From Clitoria ternatea (taxonomy: Eukaryota; Streptophyta; Magnoliopsida; Fabales; Fabaceae), in NCBI GenBank assembly GCA_037962975.1, contig CM075676.1:28453001-28517000 (forward strand): a stretch of DNA of 64,000 nucleotides, read 5' to 3'. Position 1 is the stretch's first letter. Each line of letters begins with the position of its first letter. The notes below the pieces were generated by a model. The model searched no databases. It was not told the DNA's origin and saw nothing but the letters and a program-made list of their open reading frames with translations. The translations under genes were made by a program, and so were the position numbers. Shown piece by piece: positions 23,677 to 35,357 of the stretch.

Positions 23677-25492
23677 TTAATTGAACCCCCCCGCGTTGAG
23701 CATTGACGCCGCTCTGGCCTCATCTTCTGCTTTTGGAGTTGGAAGCATGACTGTTGCCATCACTGCACTGATGGCTGCACACACAGCACCCGCCATGAAA
23801 GCTGGCAAGTTCCCACCACCGAACAAATGATCCCAAGGTCCACTCAATAAAGACACTATCATCTGTAATTAATATTTTTGTGTCACCCTCAAATACTAAT
23901 CCCATCACAATATCATTTTTTTTACCATATTAACCACTTAATTTTCTATAAACATGTGGTTGTTTTTGTACTTCATGTTATGACTAAATAAATTCTAACC
24001 TGTGGCAAGACAATTGCAAGATTGAGGACTCCAAGGGATAAACCTGAATTGAGAAATTAAAGTTTGGATTTGATTGAGTGGAGTTTTATTACAAAATTGT
24101 TATGATAATTAAGTGATGAGATCAAAGCTTAAGGCTTTTTACCTTGGCCTGCCCCTGTATCGCTGGAGTATATTGATGCGAGTGCAAAAGGAACACTGAA
24201 GTTAACCTGTGCACGTGCGTAAGGAATAGAATATTAGAGATAAAGGAATTAATCATGATTTTGAAATGTGTTTGCAATTGCATTACCGAAAGAGGGACTC
24301 CAAGAACAGCGAAGAAAGCCAAGGCGCTAATTTTGATACCGAGGGAGGGGTTTCCAACTGCAGCAGGGTTCATCAGACGCTCTTGTTCTGCATTTTTAGA
24401 AATAACCGCAGTCATTGCCAAAGCAACGGCAAGAATAATGTTAACAATCCCCCACAAGCTCTTTACTCCGCCGACCAAACGACCCATTGGCTCCACTGCC
24501 AAGGACATTACACCCAAAACGATGGCGTTTATCATCAATCCCATCGACCCAGCATGCACACCAGCAACATATGCTTCATCACCTGCCTCCCCACCGTACA
24601 CCTCATGACCCATCCAGTCAGTGTCGAACAAGAAATATGGGAACCACCCGAGCCAGTTCACAGCTGTCACCAACATAAGGAACCACATTGGCTTCTTGAG
24701 TTCCCTCAAAGCACCCAATATCTCCGCAAAGAACGTAACTTGATTAGCATCGGAAATATCGTCTGGCTTTTTAGGTTCATCCTTAGCGTAAAAGAGAGCG
24801 AAGATCGCAATGAAGAGGAGCAACATGATTGAGAAGAAGAAACAACTCTTAAGATTGGCGCAGAAGACGTCACAAGCTTCGGTTTCAGTGAAGGGAAAGA
24901 GCTTATAGAGGCCATTGTAGGATCCTGCGGCGAATCCCAAAACCTGACCGACGGCCATGAAGAACGAGAAGAAGGCATTGCCGAGTCTCATCCTTTTATG
25001 GTCGCCATCAGCGAGATCTCCGAGGAGCGCACGAGAGGGTCCTTGGAGCATGTTGTTAGCTATATCAAGGATCCAAAAACCAACAAGAAAACAAGCAACT
25101 GCACGCGGACGAGTTTTCTTGGTGATGTCGTCCCCCGCCGAGTGTCCTATATCAGATGCATAACCAATAAGGAACACAGCAAGGGAGACAGCAAGAGAAC
25201 CGTACAGGATGAAGGGACGGCGGCGGCCAAAGCGAGAAGTGCTACGATCGCTGTAGTAACCAACAATGGGCTGCACGACCAATCCAGATACTGGGCCACA
25301 GAGCCACATGAAAGCAGCCCACATGTGTGGGACCCCTAATGTCTGCACGTACGGTGTCAGTAGAGAAAGCTGCAGGGCCCACCCAAATTGAATCCCCACG
25401 GCAATCGATGCCACAACGATCATTTGGCTAAGTGACCCTGATTCGGGTTGGTTACCCTTTGAACATTTTGATTCCGGAGACTCCATGCTCAT
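23677..25492 (-). CDS. Sucrose/H+ symporter (SUT/SUC family), four exons
   Basis: Exons on the minus strand: 24287-25492, 24143-24206, 24000-24043 and 23677-23862, all with GT-AG borders and phases that join into 499 aa, near the usual 500-520. The longest single frame misses the three short 3' exons, which encode VNFSVPFALASIYSSDTGAG, LSLGVLNLAIVLPQ and MIVSLLSGPWDHLFGGG plus the C-terminus. Family marks are GWALQLSLLTPYVQ (37-50), GVPH with the conserved His56, RFGRRRPF (87-94, loop between TM2 and TM3), GFWILDIANNMLQGP and LFDTDWMG. Twelve membrane helices are expected. The protein couples sucrose uptake to the proton gradient at the plasma membrane for phloem loading and seed filling. It looks intact and belongs to the SUC2/SUF-like type; the ortholog cannot be named with certainty. 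Confidence 0.95.
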
Positions 25493-25681
25493 GCTGTTTA
25501 TCCTTGATAGGGGTAGAAATTGGGAAAATCTCCAATGTGGTTTATTTTCCCTTTTTCTTCCCCCCTCTAAGGTTAGGTTTAGAAGTGGATTGTTGGGGTA
25601 TGAATAGCATAAGTAAATGAAAGCCAGTTTTATAATGAAGGAGAATGGGTTGGATTAAGTTGATTTGGATGGGTATGCATG

Positions 25682-25687
25682 TATATA
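25682..25687 (-). promoter_or_regulatory. TATA box of the sucrose transporter gene
   Basis: Minus strand CCTATATACATGC, about 190 bp upstream of the start codon. Confidence 0.45.
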
Positions 25688-26205
25688 GGAAGGCTGTTTA
25701 AAGATGTATCAATATGTTTGCCATAGTTAATAATGCATCGTTTTATCAATAATCAAGGACTGAATTTGAGAGTTACCATGAATTTAGGATATGGGATGAA
25801 GCTTATTAGGAACAGAGAGAAAGAAATTAATTATATGAATCCAAATGGCACCGAGTCCATGATATTACCTGCCTCTATTGAAATGTATGGTAATTATATA
25901 TAGATAACTATTATTAAAAAAAGTATAGCTATAATTTTTAATTTATATATTATTTTTATTTATTTTATTTTTTAAAACATATAGTTAACTTTATTTACCC
26001 TATTCTACTATCTACCTCAAAGTCGTTATGTTATCTTATCCTATGATGGCTTACTTTTGGAAGTTTACTGTTGAACTAAATTGGGATAAGATTATATTGC
26101 ATGTTCTGAATTCTAATTGAGCTGGCGGATATTGTTATTGGATTGTCATTTTACAGGCATATGAGGTAAGAGAAAAACGTACAACAAATTATAGATGTCA
26201 ATCCT
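25688..26205. other. Upstream region of the sucrose transporter gene
   Basis: AT-rich. It presumably contains the promoter; no specific element can be supported. Confidence 0.4.
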
Positions 26206-26249
26206 AGGGTGTTTGATATGGAAAAAGGTTTTATTTCCTAATCAATTAT

Positions 26250-29200
26250 CACTAGTGTAGGTAGAAGATATAAACATGGTTAAACTGGATCTTTAAACAC
26301 AGTTTTAAAATCGTGTTTGTTTCAGTCGTGGTAATAAATAAAGGGCTTTTAAATATGACTGTCAATTGTGTTTAAAAATGTCCCTTAACCCCGATTCTTC
26401 ATAAATGTGTTTAAAAGTATTAACATTTAAACATGGTTATGCCCATAACCTTGGTTAAATGTGATCATTTTTAAACATAGATATGGTAATAATTGTGTTT
26501 AAAAGAACTATATTTAACCAAGGTTATGGGCATAACCGTGTTTAAATGTGACCATTTTTAAACATAGATATGGTAATAATTGTGTTTAAAAAGGAAATTT
26601 AAACACAGTTATTACCATAACCGAGTCTAAATATAAAGTGTTTTTTAAAACAGGTTTTATTTAATTGATTTCCCCAACCTACTGTTACATAAGCAGTACA
26701 ATATACCCCCAGAATAGTATAAACCAGCATAGTATATTCATTACACAAATTAATAAAAACACATGATATTTACATGATGAAGAAATTGAATCTATGTACA
26801 ATGAATAATATTTACATGATTAAAATAAAACACAATCTAAACCCTATAGTTACATTGGAATCCTACACTAGATACAATGAATATAAGAGAATAAAAATCC
26901 TATATTATCGAAGTCCTTGCCTGACTTCATAAGCATGTGGCCCATTGCTTGTTAATATGATCTACATGTGTCTCTAGGAAGCTTGACTGTCCTAAAAACG
27001 CTGCAAACAAGACACAAAACAATTAGCACGAAAACTTAATTACTATGTGAATAGAAATCAATAGAAATTAGGCAAGTGAACACTTACATCTGTCCATCCA
27101 TCTACTGTATGTTCTTGGACAATGGTCATCATGGTGTGCATGACGTAATACCCGCCCAAATGTGGTTCTTGACCACCTCCTCAATGTTGTCCCAGTCGGG
27201 GATAATGATGGAAACCTTCATCCGTGCCAAGACACCTAAATAACTGGTAAACTTGGCTGCATGCCCTCCTGAAACCCTCTCGGTGTTGACATCAATGTCA
27301 ACAGGACACCTATCTCCCTAACGGTGCCTAAGACAATACTACTCATCTGCGTAGGGCCTTTACTCCTCCTGGCAAAGGAATTTATAGCCTGTGGCTCAGA
27401 CATCCTAGGTGGATCCTGGTCAGCCATAAGTATTTGGTCCAACACCTTACTAATTAATAAACACTCTCCTCTATTTGTTTAACAATTAATCAACAATTAA
27501 CATGCTATAAAACTAAAACAATTCCTTGAAATCAAAAGGCCTAAAATTAACATGATATCATCAATGAGTATGGTAAGATCTACTTTAAATGAGTAGACCT
27601 GTGTATTAGTCTTTAAAATTATACTATTAAATATTTTAGTTCTTAAAATTTTAAAAATTTTAATTTAGTCCTCAGTTAATTTTTATGAAGGTAATTTTAT
27701 GTGAATCGAGAATATTATGGTGAAGTCTTTTAGTAAAGATTTTTTATATACAGGAATATTATGGAATCATTTCAACTAGTATTTAATTTTATATAATAAC
27801 AATTTTTCAGTCATTTTTATAATATTAATTACCACTTTATACTTAAAAAAAGAGTTATAATTAATTGGTTTTTTAAATCGAATTTGATTGAGATATATTG
27901 ACAATATTGAAGGGTGCATGGTTGAGAAAAATGGTGCAATATGATTTGACAATGGAAAATGATACTATTGATTTTGTCCTACTTAAATAACTTCTCTATA
28001 TCAATATTACATTCAGCTGGCTAAAGTTAAAGCCTAATACTGCCTAAGATGACCTTAAAGATAATGATATACGAAGCTAAAAGTCCCTTAGGATTTTATG
28101 GAAAGAAAATGGAAACATATCTTGGGCTAAAAAGGGCTCATTTCTAGCAAGACCCTATTAAGAGGACCAAACAAGCCACAAATTTAGTATAGTAACAAGT
28201 CTTGTAGAATAAATAACTGTAAAGAATAGCAAAATCCTGAATAGTGAATTAAACAGAGATTATAGAAAAAACCATAAGGGAAGAAATTAAGCATGGACAT
28301 GAGACCTAGAAAGGAAGAACAGACCTAGAAAAGTACCATATACAAGAAACCAATATTTATGATTAATTAGAAAAAATTCAAAAAGTATTTATTTTACTAA
28401 GTACATAGACAGCCACCCATAAAAATTACAATTTAGACAGTTAATGGGTAGGCATTATCAGGAGAAAAAGAACCTTTATGTAGAAAATAAAAATCATAAA
28501 AGGGTGGATTAAATAACAATTAACAAACAATATTCATTAAATATCCGAAAGTTACATTCAAACAAAATTAGATTTTGGATAATGGATCCAATGTGTCTAG
28601 TTAAAGGCTATGAATGAAAGGAAAACTTGGTTTCTTCCAAGAAATTTAAAGTATAAAACCACAAAAGAAAGTATGTACATTATGTTGACATGATCATGCC
28701 TGACTCAACCATTTGAAGTTCAATTCATATTGGTTTGATAACAGCTTACCAATGAAACACAAAATACCTAAATTTTGCTTAAGTACTACCCTGTAATTAT
28801 AGCTTGAAACTACAGTATATAGGGTCCACTAATTTTTGACTAGACTTTTATAATTATATCCTTATGTTATTAAAACCTATAGGTATTTAAATATGACATA
28901 AAAGATGAATAACAAAACAACACAACAGTAAGACCTTGAACAACATTATGCAAATAGAAAACTCTACAAATAATGCATTAAACTAAATACAATAGAAAAG
29001 ATGAATAACAAAACAACACAACATTATGACCTTGAATAACATTATGAAAATAACATTATGAACGCAACAACATCAACATTATGAATGCAACAACATCAGC
29101 ATTATAAAAACCTTTACTTACTTGGTGGCACGCTTGCGACGGTGTCGTACTCAATGGGAACATGCAAAGTCTTCAACTGTGGGAACACAACAACGGGAAG

Positions 29201-29704
29201 CGACATGAACACAAGGGAAAGCAAAGAGAAAACTAAAGGCGGGAGGGAAAAAGTGTTATGAAATGAAGTCCTTTCAACTTATGGCGTGACGTTACGAAAT
29301 ATACGAAAAAACAAAAGGCTCTATCACCATGATTAACTCAACAACCGTGATTATATTATATTTTAACCACGATTACAAACTAACTGTGTTTAAATATTTT
29401 GAACTTAAAACTTTATAACCACGGTTAACCCCACAACCGAGATTATATCTGTAAGGATACAAACACGATTATTTGTCAACTGTGGTTATATATTTACCAA
29501 AATAGAAAAACCCTAAACCCTTAACCATACAAACATTGTTGTCCTTGGAACCATGGTTATATATTATTTTAACCATAGTTATTTTATAACCGTGTTTATA
29601 TTGTTGTTTTTAAAATTTTAAAAATGTTACCTCGTATTTTATTAGTTTTGTTACCTTTTGACCGTGTTTATACCTAGTATTAATATCTACATTTTGCACT
29701 AGTG
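26250..29704. mobile_element. Non-autonomous CACTA (En/Spm) transposon, 3455 bp
   Basis: Both ends are CACTAGTG in inverted orientation, flanked by the 3-bp target duplication TAT (26247-26249 and 29705-29707). Both subterminal regions hold many copies of AACCGTGTTTAAA / ATTACCATAACC-like motifs in both orientations (26270-26660 and 29320-29680), as expected for CACTA elements. Only decayed coding scraps are present (27080-27450), so it would need a transposase in trans. Confidence 0.85.
27080..27450 (-). pseudogene. Coding scrap of a plant CACTA-associated protein
   Basis: Minus-strand patches such as GPTQMSSIVLGTVREIGVLL (about 27290-27350) and a following patch near 27130-27230 resemble pieces of proteins carried by legume CACTA elements. 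Frames are short and broken. Family recognition is tentative. Confidence 0.4.
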
Positions 29705-29963
29705 TATGTTTCTCAAGAATCTTATTGTTCGAAAATCATAATTACTAGGCAAATAAAATTCATTAGAAATGTTCTTTAAATGTAACTAAATCTTTAAAAT
29801 ACATTCCCGAGAAACTAAGCTTCTCGCCTTTTACTTGGGAAAACTTTGTTGAGAAACTTTATAAAAAAATATAACTTTAAAAACTTTCTTGGGATTTGGG
29901 AACTTAATTTCCTAAGTTATGTTTCTCAGAAAATTGAAAAGAATCCTTATACCAAACACCCGG

Positions 29964-30383
29964 TGAAGTAATGCATGAGTTGATTAAGTCATGTATGTAA
30001 TTGTTTCATACAATAACATTACTGGAAATAATTTTACTTCCCATAAAATAAAGGTCTTTTGATCTTGGTATTGGTAAAATATATTTTTTATATCCAATTT
30101 ATAATAAATATTCAGTTTATAGTCCTTATTGTGAACTTGAATTTATTAAAGTAAATAATTAAATTACATACTATCTTGTCCATATAATTTTGGTATGTGC
30201 TTCCTATTTTGTACTGATTTTACCTTACAACTTCAACAATTTTATTTCCTGACATTTATTGAAAGCAACTTTATCTGTTAGATATAGCATTTTAATTATT
30301 AGAGTTGTATGTCAATGGTTAGTTGGATATCTCAAAACAATTTGAACAACCTGGTATGTAATTTATTTAGTCATATTAACTTA
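29964..30383. other. Spacer
   Basis: AT-rich. Nothing recognised. Confidence 0.4.
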
Positions 30384-30793
30384 GAGGACGTTTGGTACCT
30401 GGTATCTTTTTACATTCCCATGTAAGTTTGAAGGGAATAAAAGATTATCATGTTTAGTAAAAGGTAAGAAAATTATCCCCAACAATAAAAAATGTTGGGA
30501 ATGTTTTTTGAAAATAATTTCTTAACTTTTGTAACCTCTTTGCTACTAGGAGTAAAATTTTACAACCATGACTTTATATTTAAATGAGGGTAGTTTTGAA
30601 AATTAACTTTATATTCTTAGGATTTTCTAATTAAATATGAAAATAAATATATGATGGAAAAATATATTTATTCCCGGGAAGCTTAAGTGACAACCAAACA
30701 TATTTTTAAAACTTACCCAAAATCTTTTTTTTTCTCATTCTTGAGAATATAATTTACTGGAATGTAAAAAGATACTGTGTACCAAACGTTCCC
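30384..30793. mobile_element. PIF/Harbinger-type MITE, 410 bp
   Basis: Terminal inverted repeats of about 33 bp: the left begins GAGGACGTTTGGTACCTG and contains GTATCTTTTTACATTCC; the right, in complement, begins GGGAACGTTTGGTACACA and has the same inner block. Flanked by the TTA duplication (30381-30383 and 30794-30796) usual for PIF/Harbinger. No coding capacity. Confidence 0.85.
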
Positions 30794-30990
30794 TTAAAGG
30801 ATTATATTTCCCCAAATTCATCCTATCTAGACAATGGAGATTCTCCAAAATAAAGTCAATTATAATAATTACCAGATCAATCATATTAAATTAGTTATTA
30901 TCAATTTATGTTAGATAATGTAATATCTCTTACACTTCTTCTTTTGAAACATCCATGGGAAAATAAGGATCCTCCTTTTCTTTTACCCTA

Positions 30991-33202
30991 TGTAACAACC
31001 CAGTTATAACATCCCTTTAGCAATCCTAACAGTCATACCAGGGTTTGATTAAAATCTAGTAAATTTTTCGCTTTCAAAACATCCATGGCAATAAATAATA
31101 GGAACCTAAGAGTTACGTCACTAAAAACCACCTAAAACTCTATCATGGGACTCTAGTAATCGATTACAGAAACCTTGTAACAGATTACATTATTCCTGGT
31201 AATCAATTACACAACCCTGGTAATCAATTACCCATAGACCACTTGCGCAAAATTAAAACATGCCCCTTTGGTAATCCATTACATAATCGATTACCAGACA
31301 CCTTGTTCTATAATTTGGCCTCTAGGCTAACTTCTACACTACCTAACTTGCTTGTTTCAACTCTAATTGCTACAAAACTTCATGGGCACTATATTTCCCC
31401 TATTTCAGACCTGTTGTCCCAGTCCGTACTTAAGAATTCCTTCATATGAATAACTTATACACTAAAATGCAATTTACACCATTTTAGGCAACTTCGTGCA
31501 TCAAACCACATCAATTGCAACTTAAGCTTCAATTTCCCCATGTAACCACATTACAAATAACGGGTTCTATTGGTACCCTTCGGGGATTCTAGATCTCGCG
31601 GGAACTCATTTTCACCCTTCTAGTTGGCTGACTTCATCATTTTCCACTTCTTTCACTTATGTCTCATACTTCATTATCTCATCGGCCTATAATTAGCCTC
31701 AGGCCATTCAACTACCACAAATTAACATATATGTTTCACATACACAATTATAACAACTTGTTCATATTCAATCAAATATCATTACTATTAGCTTAGTGCC
31801 AAAGGAAATCAAACAAATCCTGTCAATACAACGCATATAATCATTGAATGGCTCAGTGCCACAAAACAAGCAACATAATCACCATTAACAACTCTGTGTC
31901 AGGTAACAATATCTAGGTATCAATCAACATAGTTCTCACCACAACATTATCAACCACCACACACATATACATATGTGTCATTATAGCCACACCTAGCCAT
32001 TAGCATCACAATCAACATCATAACTCAATCATCCTCATCGATCACTGACTAACACATATACATATATATATAAACATATCTCATTGTAATCACATTATCA
32101 AGATCATCTTACTCCTTCTCCATATGGTACCATGCCCTACAAAGCATCACACATGTATATAGATACATAGTTCATCATCATAACATTAGTTACAAAAAAC
32201 ATAACATTTATTCATATATAATCATATGTATATATCAACAAGTCAAATATCCCTCTTTGGTATTGCAACCTCCCTCATCAGGCACTGGCCTCCACAACAT
32301 CAGCCACATCCCTTTCTTCAATCACTAAAAACAAATGTAAAGGTGAGTGATTAACAATATAAATCAATGTTAATAATCAACATAATGTATATATGTATAT
32401 GTATACTTTGGGAAAAACATAGTATAGTACAATTTATTCATCATCCCTCATTACCAACTCAATTGACATCACTCTCATCATCAATTTGATTAACATTATC
32501 TTATCATCAATTTAATTAAAATCATCTCATCATCAATTTAAATAACATCGTGTCATCATTAATTTAATTAACATCACCTCATCATCAATTTAATTAGCAT
32601 CATCTCAACTATTGTCACCATTTACTCTCAATCAATCATAATAATAATTTGACTTTAGTATCCAGATACTAAAAGGATCGATCATCAATCGAGGGTCCTA
32701 CTTGACACCCTACGAACCCTACCTGGTCCACTAAGCCCTACCTGACTCCACACCTTACCACTAGGTCCTACCTGACCATTGGGTAGCTCAACTAGGCCAC
32801 AACCGATCACTAAAGTAAAAAATAAGGGGTAATCTATACCGATCAGCCATCCACACCACACAACAATGCATATAAAGCATTTATAAGTCATAAATAACTC
32901 CATTACATCAACATGTCTCATCACCACTTTAAATAATGCATCACACCTTAGTCTTAACATTAAAACCATCACCTTGGGAATATATGCCACTCAGGAGTAA
33001 TTAATATTCCTTAATAATAATTATATTTTTACTTTTACTCATCATAATTAATATTCTACCATCACCTTTTAATTTAAAATTACTTCTTAATTAATCACTT
33101 TTAAATTAATCAAATTCCAAATTTATTTAATTTAAAACTCAATTACCGCTAATAAATTTCCACGACATGAATAAAATTTAATTTAATTATTGGGATGTTA
33201 CA
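30991..33202 (-). mobile_element. 3' LTR of a Gypsy-type element (2.2 kb)
   Basis: Ends are TGTAACAACCC (30991) and GGGATGTTACA (to 33202), a near-perfect inverted pair. On the minus strand the LTR start is preceded by AAGGGGG (33203-33209), a polypurine tract, so this is a 3' LTR with internal sequence to the right. Part of it (32640-32790) is the reverse complement of the block TAGGACCC...CTTTAGTATCTGGATACT at 48150-48260, making it a relative of the solo LTR at 46992. It also contains a diverged cluster of TAATCGATTA-like palindromes (31148-31310). Confidence 0.75.
31148..31310. repeat. Diverged TAATCGATTA-type palindrome cluster
   Basis: Six sites in 160 bp: two TAATCGATTA, others TAATCAATTAC, TAATCCATTAC and AACAGATTAC. 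The same core is arrayed in the neighbouring Copia element. Confidence 0.75.
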
Positions 33203-33714
33203 CCCCCTTATGTCTAAGCTCGACAAACTTTAATTCATCAATAATTTGATTCATTCTCAAACATCAATATCACAATCATCATCATATAATCATTTCAATA
33301 TATATACATACATCAACATCATCACTATCACCATAAAATCAATAGGCATAAGCCAACATCATAAAATACAATTATCAATCTCATCATCTCAATTATCAAC
33401 AATTCATCATTTAACTCTTTTCTCATCACTACAATTTAACTAAATCTAATTCTAATCATACACATATATCATCATACTCATATATACATAGAAATTAATT
33501 AATTTAACTATCCCACCCTTTTCCAACTTGCCAAAATTGGCTTTAATCGATATTTTCATTAATCTATACACCACGTACATCCCTTTACCTCAACTCTACA
33601 CCTCTGAAGCCTCGAGTCAAATGCAACACCCACTAAGTTCTCTAAAATTTGAATTTTAGGCAATTACGAACCAATTTAATATGTCGGCTTTTCAAACTAA
33701 AACTCATTACACTC
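33203..33714 (-). mobile_element. Internal 3' remnant of the element with the 30991-33202 LTR
   Basis: Starts with the polypurine tract and has no intact frame. The Copia element is inserted into it; the other side of the insertion resumes at 43994. Mostly ATCATCA-rich low-complexity sequence. Confidence 0.5.
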
Positions 33715-33832
33715 TGTGTTTGAATATGTTAACAGGTCCAAAAGATGTGCAAGGATTTTGATAATGACAAATACTCTTGAAGAAACAATGCAAAAACAAA
33801 GACATCAAATCAGAATTGAAGAAACAGCGAAG

Positions 33833-34386
33833 ATAATCGATTAGGCCATAGATGCTAATCGATTAGAAGCATTCTGTCTTAGAAGAAATTGCATCAGAGT
33901 TGAAGATAATCGATTAGGCCATAGATGCTAATCGATTAGAAGCATTCTGTCTTAGAAGAAATTGCATCAGAGTTGAAGATAATCGATTAGGCCATAGATG
34001 CTAATCGATTAGAAGCTTTCTGTCTTGGAAGAAATTGCATCAGAGTCGAAGATAATCGATTAAGGAAGCCACACAATCGATTAGATACTCACTGGAATTA
34101 AGATAATCGATTGCACACTTAAGACTAATCGATTACAGCAATAAAAATGGAATTAAATGCATCAGGTACACATGCTAATCGATTAAGAGAGCCATATAAT
34201 CGATTAGGAAGCCACTGGAATTTAAGGTAATCGATTGCAATACATGCTAATCGATTAGGATGCTGCGAAGACAAATTAAATGCATCAGGTACAAGATGCT
34301 AATCGATTACAGGTAATGAGATAATCGATTAGTGACTCTCTGACTTGAAGCTAATCGATTACAACGCGAGGGTGTAATCGATTACG
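33833..34386. repeat. Array of 18 AATCGATT palindromes in U3
   Basis: Eighteen exact AATCGATT cores, mostly TAATCGATTA, in about 550 bp. The first six sit in three nearly identical 71-75 bp units (GATAATCGATTAGGCC ... GCTAATCGATTAGAAGC, then TTCTGTCTT). The last core ends 119 nt before the TATA box. The same array is present in the 3' LTR at about 42522-43075. Confidence 0.95.
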
Positions 34387-34503
34387 CTAGTGGAAAAACA
34401 GAATTAAGTGGGAAACCAGGTCATGTCTCCACCATTCTTCAAGTTTCCACTAAGTGCAACGGCTATGAGGAACTAGGGCACACCTCAACTGCTATCATGG
34501 CTC

Positions 34504-34510
34504 TATAAAT
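34504..34510 (+). promoter_or_regulatory. TATA box of the Copia LTR
   Basis: GGCTCTATAAATGGAGG. Copy in the 3' LTR at 43193-43199. Transcripts should start near 34535. Confidence 0.75.
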
Positions 34511-35303
34511 GGAGGAAGAACTCAAGCACAAAGAGCAACCAACACAGAACCAAGAAGCAACAATTCATAGCTCTATTTTGTGCTTTGTAAGCCTATCTCT
34601 TGCATTTTTGTACTTTCAATTGTATATCCTCTCATCTTGAGAGATTAGAATTTGGAGAGCTTTTCACTTGTATATCTGCTCTATCAAGAGAGTATATTGT
34701 TTGTAAACACAAACTCCAAACACACAAAGTTATTCACTCTAGGTTGAGTGGTTGTTCACTCTAGGATTGAGTGGTTACAAAGGTTGTGGACTCAACCTTT
34801 GGGATATTGTGAGATTGAGAGATTGGGTGGGTTGCCCTTATACTTGTGAGGATTGGGTTCTTGAGTGTGGGACACTAGGAAGCCGCAATTGCTCAAAGTT
34901 GTATCTCTAGTCTACAATAGTGGAAAATCCTCTAAGTGGGTTGCTTAGAGGCGAGACGTACACCGGATTGGGTGGAACTCGTTACATCGGTTTGCAAGCT
35001 TCTCTTCCTTACTCTTTTACTTCCATATATTGCTTATTTGCTGATTGATATTGTTTGGTTGAGAAGAACACTCTTGAACTTGCTTAACTTGCTTTACTCT
35101 AGATATTGCACACCAAGTGTTTGCTAAATTGCTTCAACAATACTTACCTCTTGTAGTGCATTGCATATCATTGTCACTTGCTTTCACTTGCACAATCTCA
35201 TAAACTTGGTTATAGAAATCAATTTCAAAGGCATTCCAAGCAAAAGTTTTATAACTCAATTCACCCCCCCCCTCTTGAGTATTGAGGCCACTTGAACAAC
35301 AAG

Positions 35304-35315
35304 TGGTATCAGAGC
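35304..35315 (+). other. Primer binding site (initiator tRNA-Met)
   Basis: TGGTATCAGAGC, two bases after the LTR end; the standard plant Copia PBS. Confidence 0.95.
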
Positions 35316-35357
35316 TTGACTCTTGGTAGATCAAGCTTAACAGCTTCAAGAGATTAA

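Larger units (their letters stand above)
26209..29963. mobile_element. MITE split by the CACTA element
   Basis: GGGTGTTTGATATGGAAAAA at about 26210 is mirrored by the reverse complement of ...CCTTATACCAAACACCC ending at about 29962. The right part (29708-29962) also has GGGAACTTAATTTCC-type sequence usual for such MITEs. Removing the CACTA element leaves roughly 300 bp. No clear target duplication was found, so the outer limits are uncertain. Confidence 0.5.
33715..35301 (+). repeat. 5' LTR of the Copia element
   Basis: 1587 bp, TG...CA ends. U3 carries 18 AATCGATT palindromes; TATA box at 34504. The small frame 34936-35127 recurs in the other LTR at 43625-43816 and looks incidental. Confidence 0.97.

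Noticed and set aside
24266..24832. 188-aa plus-strand ORF
   Set aside because: Opposite exon 1 of the sucrose transporter, no domain; a shadow frame.
33833..34386. CRISPR-like or satellite array
   Set aside because: Repeats are short palindromes with irregular spacing in an LTR promoter; no CRISPR repeat-spacer regularity and a eukaryotic context.
34936..35127. 63-aa ORF repeated identically at 43625-43816
   Set aside because: It is the same place in the two LTRs of the Copia element; repetition follows from LTR duplication and is no sign of a gene.
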